A DNA stretch of 24,374 bases from an uncultured archaeon (lineage in GTDB: Archaea > Thermoproteota > Nitrososphaeria > Nitrososphaerales > CALBXV01). A model generated the notes under the pieces. It did no database searches, was not told the origin of the DNA, and saw only the letters and a list, made by a program, of their open reading frames with translations. Positions 20,715-24,374 of this stretch are shown one piece after another (position 1 is the first letter of the stretch; the number at the start of each line of letters is the position of its first letter). The stretch is from NCBI GenBank assembly GCA_937890045.1, contig CALBXV010000617.1, positions 1-24,374 on the forward strand, written 5' to 3'. A program made the position numbers and the translations under genes.

Positions 20715-23147
20715 TTACTCTGGAAATGTTGCTCCAGTAGGTAGTATAACGAAATCTAATACGATGAACTCTGCTGTTCTTGTAGGTTGAATGAAGATTT
20801 GACCAACTAATTGGTTTCTATCCACAACATCAGGTGGATTATTACTGTCATCCATTACTACTTTAAAAGCGGAAAGTCCACTGTTAGCCTGTACTGATTC
20901 TAAGAAAGGATTCACAATATTCATGAATCTATTTCGTGTCGTTGCATCATTTTGCTCAAACACTAAATATCTACTTGAACTTGCAATAAACTTCTTCAGT
21001 TTAATCAACAATCTACGAACATTAACTCTGTCAAGTGCTGATGGTTTGCTTTGTAGAGTCTTCTGACCCCAAACAACCACACCTTGACCTGGAAATGATG
21101 CTATTGGATTAAGTCTACCTTCATACAATTCATCACGTTCCGCATGTGTCAATCTCGTTTTTGCTTCAAGTACTGTTGTCAGACCACCTCGGTTCAATCC
21201 AGCTGGCGCAAACCATTCATGTGCTACTCTATCAGTGTAAGCGATTACACCTGGAAGTACTACTGAAGGCGGCACCCATACCGGTAGGTTATTACCATCA
21301 TCTAAGATTTTAACCCACGGATAATATGTAGCTGCGTAGTTTGTATCTAATGTACTAATATCAGAACATGCATTAGTTATACCTCTAGACCAAGAAGAAC
21401 CATCCATAACAAAAAGAGCATCACCTCTATCTTCCATTTTTTCAATGGCATGATTTGTTAATTTTGGATGATATTGATGGATAATTCCAGGCATTACCAA
21501 AAGATTAATATCAAATTCATCAGGATTACTTATAGCGTTAATTGCTCTTTTATAAGCAATAGTTCCGCTAGCCGCATTGTTTGAACAATCGAATCCCATT
21601 GTATTTGTAGCTGATATATCATTAGCTGTATTCTTTGGTGTTGCTGGATTAGCTCCATCAAATCCCCATTGGAAAGGAACAACAAATTTACGTTGTTTAA
21701 GATGTGAATTAGATAAACTAATTTTTTCTGTTCCATCTGCATATGTCGAACCACCTAAATCAGCTGCTGATGCATGTCCGTACATGTCTTCAAGACTCAT
21801 ACTAACATTGTTACCTGCTGCTGCATTAAGAGGTATAGGTGATAAATACTGATGGTTATCATATTCTGAAGAACCGAACTTAAATCCATAGTAAATATTA
21901 CCATCAAAACTTCCTTGTGCATTTTCCTGAACTTTCTGGAAAGATGCAGTAGGAACTTGTGATGCTGTACCTAATACTGGATTTACTACTGCTGCGTGTC
22001 CCATTGGAACAACCGTCATTGGCATTGATTCAACATCTGCAAAATCACCAACACGAATATGTTTACTCATATTGGGCCAATCGCCTTTATATGTCAATTT
22101 ACCATTTGAATCTATTTCAACAAATCTACTTCCAATCCTACGAGCAAAATAATTTGCACTTGAAGGATCAAACGTTAGACTATCAAATTGTTCAACCACT
22201 TGATCATTATTAACTTTACCTGGCGCATGTCGTCTAATTTGTACTGAAAATGTTCCATAATCAGAACCAGCGACTGCACTAGCATCTTTAACGTTCAATA
22301 CTGATACTTTAAACTGTGAACTCATACTTGAACCATGAGAGCGAGTATAAACTCTAAAGAGACTATACCTTGCTCCACTGATTCTTTGAGACTGAACGTA
22401 TGGAGTTCTAGCTACAGAATAACTTGAGTTGCCAGTCCAAGAATTAGCATTTCCATCTGCATCAAAAGATTGAACACCAGATGTAAAATCAAATGTTCCA
22501 TCTCCTACTGATACAGAAGCGGAAACATATGCTTGAGCTGTAGAAACAGTATACTGTGCATGTGATTGATGCGATTTAAAGTTTTTATACAAATAAACAG
22601 GTGCAGTATCCTGACCTGATTTCTGAACCTGTGGATCAGAACTTAATACTTTATCTATATAATCTGCACTAGACGTATTAAATGAAATCGTTTTACTAAA
22701 CGCTGAGGTATCACTACCACTAACAACAAGATCAAATGAACTCCAATCTCCGTTTGAACCAGAGGAAGTTGCACTTATATCTGCTATTCCATTTAACCCG
22801 CCTCTTGACGGTGCAAGAACTGCAACAGTTTTTAAGCCTAACGAACTTGAAAGTTGAAGATTTACAAAATCAGTTCGATATCCACCTATTCCTAATACAC
22901 GGATAATCGTTACTGAACCAGCACTTCTTAAATATTGCTGTACTGCGTATGGTGTATAATACGATTTAGACATACCACCAAACATTTCTTCAAATTCCGA
23001 AAAATTTCTAAGAACTGTTGGAGTAAACGCCGGACCTTTATCAGTTGGGCCAATTATAGCCGCACCAATTTCACTAATTCCTTGAGGAAGAAATGAAAGG
23101 TCTCTTTCACGGGTAAATACACCTGGACTTACGATTCTTTCTGCCAT
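20715..23147 (-). CDS. 18: Tail sheath protein, T4 gp18-like
   Basis: An 810-aa contractile sheath subunit. The N-terminus VSPGVFTRERDLSFLPQGIS then GAAIIGPTDKGPAFTPTVLR and FSEFEEMFGG (6-57) is the hallmark of T4-type sheath proteins. The C-terminal quarter has WAPAGLNRGGLTTV-type sequence (FAPAGLNRGGL), FPGQGVVVWGQKTLQSKPSA, LDRVNVRRLLIKLKKFIASS, RYLVFEQNDATTRNRF, and ends in IVLDFVILPTGATFPE, all standard for the conserved inner sheath domain. The extra length over T4 gp18 (659 aa) lies in the variable protruding domains (about 100-480, Ser-rich). RBS AGGAG (TTTAGGAGAAAATCAATG). Preceded by a T4-late-like TATAAATA and followed by a strong terminator, so it may be a single-gene transcript. 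Confidence 0.95.
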   Translation of the reverse strand: MAERIVSPGVFTRERDLSFLPQGISEIGAAIIGPTDKGPAFTPTVLRNFSEFEEMFGGMSKSYYTPYAVQQYLRSAGSVTIIRVLGIGGYRTDFVNLQLSSSLGLKTVAVLAPSRGGLNGIADISATSSGSNGDWSSFDLVVSGSDTSAFSKTISFNTSSADYIDKVLSSDPQVQKSGQDTAPVYLYKNFKSHQSHAQYTVSTAQAYVSASVSVGDGTFDFTSGVQSFDADGNANSWTGNSSYSVARTPYVQSQRISGARYSLFRVYTRSHGSSMSSQFKVSVLNVKDASAVAGSDYGTFSVQIRRHAPGKVNNDQVVEQFDSLTFDPSSANYFARRIGSRFVEIDSNGKLTYKGDWPNMSKHIRVGDFADVESMPMTVVPMGHAAVVNPVLGTASQVPTASFQKVQENAQGSFDGNIYYGFKFGSSEYDNHQYLSPIPLNAAAGNNVSMSLEDMYGHASAADLGGSTYADGTEKISLSNSHLKQRKFVVPFQWGFDGANPATPKNTANDISATNTMGFDCSNNAASGTIAYKRAINAISNPDEFDINLLVMPGIIHQYHPKLTNHAIEKMEDRGDALFVMDGSSWSRGITNACSDISTLDTNYAATYYPWVKILDDGNNLPVWVPPSVVLPGVIAYTDRVAHEWFAPAGLNRGGLTTVLEAKTRLTHAERDELYEGRLNPIASFPGQGVVVWGQKTLQSKPSALDRVNVRRLLIKLKKFIASSSRYLVFEQNDATTRNRFMNIVNPFLESVQANSGLSAFKVVMDDSNNPPDVVDRNQLVGQIFIQPTRTAEFIVLDFVILPTGATFPE

Positions 23148-23209
23148 TGATTTTCTCCTAAATTACGTTAAGTTTAATGACTATTTACATGAGTTTAGAA
23201 AACTCAGTT

Positions 23210-23217
23210 ATAAATAT
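23210..23217 (-). promoter_or_regulatory. Recurrent octamer upstream of the sheath gene
   Basis: The minus strand reads TTGATATTTATAAC about 63 nt before the sheath start. In plus orientation it reads TATAAATA, and a plus-strand terminator follows at 23654-23678, so an antisense transcript over the 112-aa gene is conceivable. Confidence 0.35.
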
Positions 23218-23254
23218 CAATTAAAATTCGTAAACGATATTTAACGAGGAAATT

Positions 23255-23262
23255 TATTTATA
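23255..23262 (-). promoter_or_regulatory. T4-type late promoter (TATAAATA) for the sheath gene
   Basis: An exact TATAAATA on the minus strand lies 3 nt beyond the stop of the 112-aa gene and about 108 nt before the sheath start. It matches the T4 late -10 element recognised by gp55-RNA polymerase. It is the only exact intergenic copy I found in the gene-sense direction. AT-richness makes chance matches possible. Confidence 0.5.
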
Positions 23263-23264
23263 TA

Positions 23265-23603
23265 TTAAGCTTCTACATCAGCTGCAGGTGCCTTCGCCAT
23301 ATCTGGAACATCTGCTACTGCAGGTTCAGCTGGTTGAGGTGTAAATACTCCTGAAGCTGGATCGAGAGACCCTGGACCATACTTTTTATTCAAATCTTCT
23401 ACTAGCTTCTGTTCAGATTTTTGAACTTCACCGTATTCTTCTTCTAACTCAACTTCACGTGCTTCAAGTGCACTTAACTGTTGGCTTAAAAGAACATTTT
23501 GAACTTTAAGTTGTCCAAATTGCAACTGTTTTTCCTGATAGGAATTTTGTAATTCCTGAAGTGATTTTAACTCATCTTCTGAAAATTTAATTTCATCAGC
23601 CAT
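23265..23603 (-). CDS. Coiled-coil (prefoldin-like) small structural or chaperone protein
   Basis: A 112-aa protein. Residues 5-72 form an unbroken heptad-rich helix: FSEDELKSLQELQNSYQEKQ, LQFGQLKVQNVLLSQQLSAL and EAREVELEEEYGEVQKSEQ. KYGPGSLDPASGVFTPQ (74-90) follows, then an Ala/Pro-rich acidic tail. The combination of long coiled coil, FGQL, and KYG.GsLdp..G.f recurs in small proteins of marine T4-like phages as I recall them, usually unannotated. It could be a trimeric whisker-like or chaperone element for the sheath. RBS AAAGGAG. It lies directly upstream of the sheath gene. Confidence 0.78.
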   Translation of the reverse strand: MADEIKFSEDELKSLQELQNSYQEKQLQFGQLKVQNVLLSQQLSALEAREVELEEEYGEVQKSEQKLVEDLNKKYGPGSLDPASGVFTPQPAEPAVADVPDMAKAPAADVEA

Positions 23604-23653
23604 AACTTCTTTCTCCTTTAACTATTGTTACGTTAACTATATATATTGAATTT

Positions 23654-23678
23654 GCTTGTGAAAATACAAGCTTTTTTT
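23654..23678 (+). terminator. Plus-strand intrinsic terminator-like hairpin between two minus-strand genes
   Basis: On the plus strand GCTTGT (23654-23659) pairs with ACAAGC (23666-23671), loop GAAAAT, followed by seven T. On the minus strand no T run follows the stem, so as a terminator it works only for plus transcription, although no plus-strand gene is present. It abuts the stop of the 74-aa gene. Confidence 0.55.
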
Positions 23679-23901
23679 ATACTTCAATAACCTTATACAC
23701 TCTATTCATAGAATCTGAACCACTCAGTTCTTGAGCTTTTGCATTAGCATCTGATTCTTCAGCAAATTCCCAAACTGGCATATCACTTGAAGACATAATA
23801 TACACTTTTCTCTTTGCCCACGGTGGGTCAGTCCAAGTAACACTTTCACTTACACTAGCTGAAGGTGCATTATATAATTGTCTCATTACTCTAAAAGCCA
23901 T
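23677..23901 (-). CDS. 74-aa protein of unknown function
   Basis: The protein reads MAFRVMRQLYNAPSASVSES, then VTWTDPPWAKRKVYIMSSSD and ends MNRVYKVIEV. The second half (VWEFAEESDANAKAQELSGSD) looks like a short helix between two strands, similar to small beta-alpha-beta add-on domains in which the final strand reads (R.Y.V.). There is no membrane segment, signal peptide or Cys. A GGAG sits 8 nt upstream (ATGGAGAAACTGAATG) and the recurrent octamer is 19 nt before the start. I recognise no family; the good RBS and clean spacing make it likely to be real. Confidence 0.65.
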   Translation of the reverse strand: MAFRVMRQLYNAPSASVSESVTWTDPPWAKRKVYIMSSSDMPVWEFAEESDANAKAQELSGSDSMNRVYKVIEV

Positions 23902-23920
23902 TCAGTTTCTCCATTCTACT

Positions 23921-23928
23921 ATAAATAT
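23921..23928 (-). promoter_or_regulatory. Recurrent octamer upstream of the 74-aa gene
   Basis: The minus strand reads GTATATTTATAGTAG, 19 nt before the start codon, leaving just enough room for a short leader with GGAG if it is a -10 element. Plus orientation reads CTATAAATATA. Confidence 0.35.
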
Positions 23929-23963
23929 ACATTAAACATATAATTCCTTCAAATGTCTTATAT

Positions 23964-24038
23964 TTAATTGCGGCAATATTGTGGTAATAATCTTCCACTA
24001 ATTGTATTATATATTGGAACTAAAAATGCGTATTTCAT
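23964..24038 (-). CDS. Possible 24-aa mini-protein
   Basis: The ORF reads MKYAFLVPIYNTISGRLLPQ then YCRN. It has an AGAGG 6 nt before the ATG (AAAAGAGGTTACATG) and the recurrent octamer about 47 nt upstream. It is partly hydrophobic but too short for a clear membrane helix. At this length in AT-rich DNA a chance ORF is quite possible; the RBS and octamer are the only support. Confidence 0.35.
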   Translation of the reverse strand: MKYAFLVPIYNTISGRLLPQYCRN

Positions 24039-24084
24039 GTAACCTCTTTTAATATAAGTATCTAATTATATTCCTTTATATACT

Positions 24085-24092
24085 ATAAATAT
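24085..24092 (-). promoter_or_regulatory. Recurrent octamer in the gap after the 58-aa ORF
   Basis: The minus strand reads AATATTTATAGTATA, just past the stop of the 58-aa ORF and 47 nt before the 24-aa ORF. Plus orientation reads CTATAAATATT. Confidence 0.3.
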
Positions 24093-24096
24093 TATT

Positions 24097-24273
24097 TTAA
24101 TTATTTTGTAATTCTTCAATTCTATCATCTACCCAAACCACCCTTTTATCAATTACATATTTCCAAGTAACCACAGCGCATTCTTCACGCTTTTCCTCAC
24201 TCATAGCACCAATAAAATCTAAAGTTTCAGTTAATTTTGTTTTCTCTTCAGTTAATTTTTCTAATTCAGTCAT
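24097..24273 (-). CDS. 58-aa protein of unknown function, helical
   Basis: The ORF begins MTELEKLTEEKTKLTETLDF, then IGAMSEEKREECAVVTWKYV and ends IDKRVVWVDDRIEELQNN. The first 17 residues are a short coiled coil (LEKLTEEKTKL); the rest is mixed, with one Cys. AAAGGAG lies 7 nt before the ATG, a strong ribosome-binding site, and the gene follows the preceding stop by 12 nt, as in an operon. No family is recognised. Its position downstream of a structural gene suggests a small accessory or assembly protein, but that is a guess. Confidence 0.65.
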   Translation of the reverse strand: MTELEKLTEEKTKLTETLDFIGAMSEEKREECAVVTWKYVIDKRVVWVDDRIEELQNN

Positions 24274-24285
24274 TATATTACTCCT

Positions 24286-24374
24286 TTACGTCCATAAAAT
24301 AAAAAGTGCAAGTCCCTCACCAGAACCATCACCGGTTTGTATACTTCCACCAGACGATCCAGCTGGAAACCCCA
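24286..24374 (-). CDS. C-terminal fragment of a Gly/Ser-rich protein, possibly a tail fibre or other virion protein
   Basis: The frame is open from the right edge to a TAA at 24286-24288 and encodes GFPAGSSGGSIQTGDGSGEG then LALFILWT at the C-terminus. The Gly/Ser-rich stretch followed by a short hydrophobic strand ending in Trp-Thr is of a kind seen at the ends of fibre or other surface virion proteins. Only 28 residues are visible, so the identity cannot be settled. Support for coding comes from the composition and from the well-placed downstream gene. Confidence 0.5.
   Translation of the reverse strand, partial: GFPAGSSGGSIQTGDGSGEGLALFILWT

Noticed and set aside
21577..22213. Plus-strand ORFs of 84-91 codons and a 74-codon minus-strand ORF within the sheath gene
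   Set aside because: They are shadows of the tail sheath gene, which has strong family motifs across the whole interval.
1..24374. tRNA genes and CRISPR arrays
   Set aside because: I found no cloverleaf with a GTTCRANNC T-arm and no regularly spaced direct repeats on either strand.

Overview
The window looks like part of the genome of a T4-like contractile-tailed phage (myovirus), probably aquatic or marine. It is AT-rich (roughly 30 % GC by eye) and tightly packed, and every gene I accept is on the minus strand, so transcription runs from high to low coordinates. The host cannot be named from the sequence. The set of tail sheath (gp18-like), tail tube (gp19-like), gp26-like protein, tape measure, LysM/gp53-like wedge protein, gp32, UvsX, FEN-type exonuclease and gp41 helicase is the T4 core. 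The class II ribonucleotide reductase start is more typical of marine T4 relatives than of T4 itself.

Layout in transcription order. 24374-23265: the C-terminal tail of a Gly/Ser-rich protein, two or three very small ORFs, a 74-aa unknown and a 112-aa coiled-coil protein. 23147-13073 is the tail module: sheath, terminator, tube, a small holin-like membrane protein, the gp26-like protein followed by an ORF with no start codon (probably read by +1 frameshift), a 68-aa coiled-coil protein, the tape measure, a large baseplate/tube-like protein and a LysM protein. 13063-5754: a hub-like protein, a Pro-rich basic protein, a divergent family A DNA polymerase-like protein, a 685-aa protein with a nuclease-like motif and a basic amphipathic C-terminus, and a 139-aa conserved-looking unknown. 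5753-5029 carries no protein gene. It holds a GC-richer, highly structured segment bounded by a promoter-like site and a strong intrinsic terminator, and I read it as a roughly 600-650 nt noncoding RNA. 5028-1 is the replication and recombination module: zinc-ribbon protein, gp32 (with an operator-like leader), UvsX, 5'-3' exonuclease, 59-aa basic protein, gp41-like helicase, and the start of the B12-dependent ribonucleotide reductase.

The tail genes build the sheath, tube, tape measure and baseplate. The left-hand genes make the replisome and recombination core and supply deoxynucleotides. The parts most worth a second look are the large structured RNA, the polymerase-like gene inside the structural cluster, the missing start codon and likely frameshift before the tape measure, the gp32 leader, GC-rich complementarity between the RNA and the exonuclease message, and a recurrent octamer (ATAAATAT on the plus strand) just upstream of several genes.
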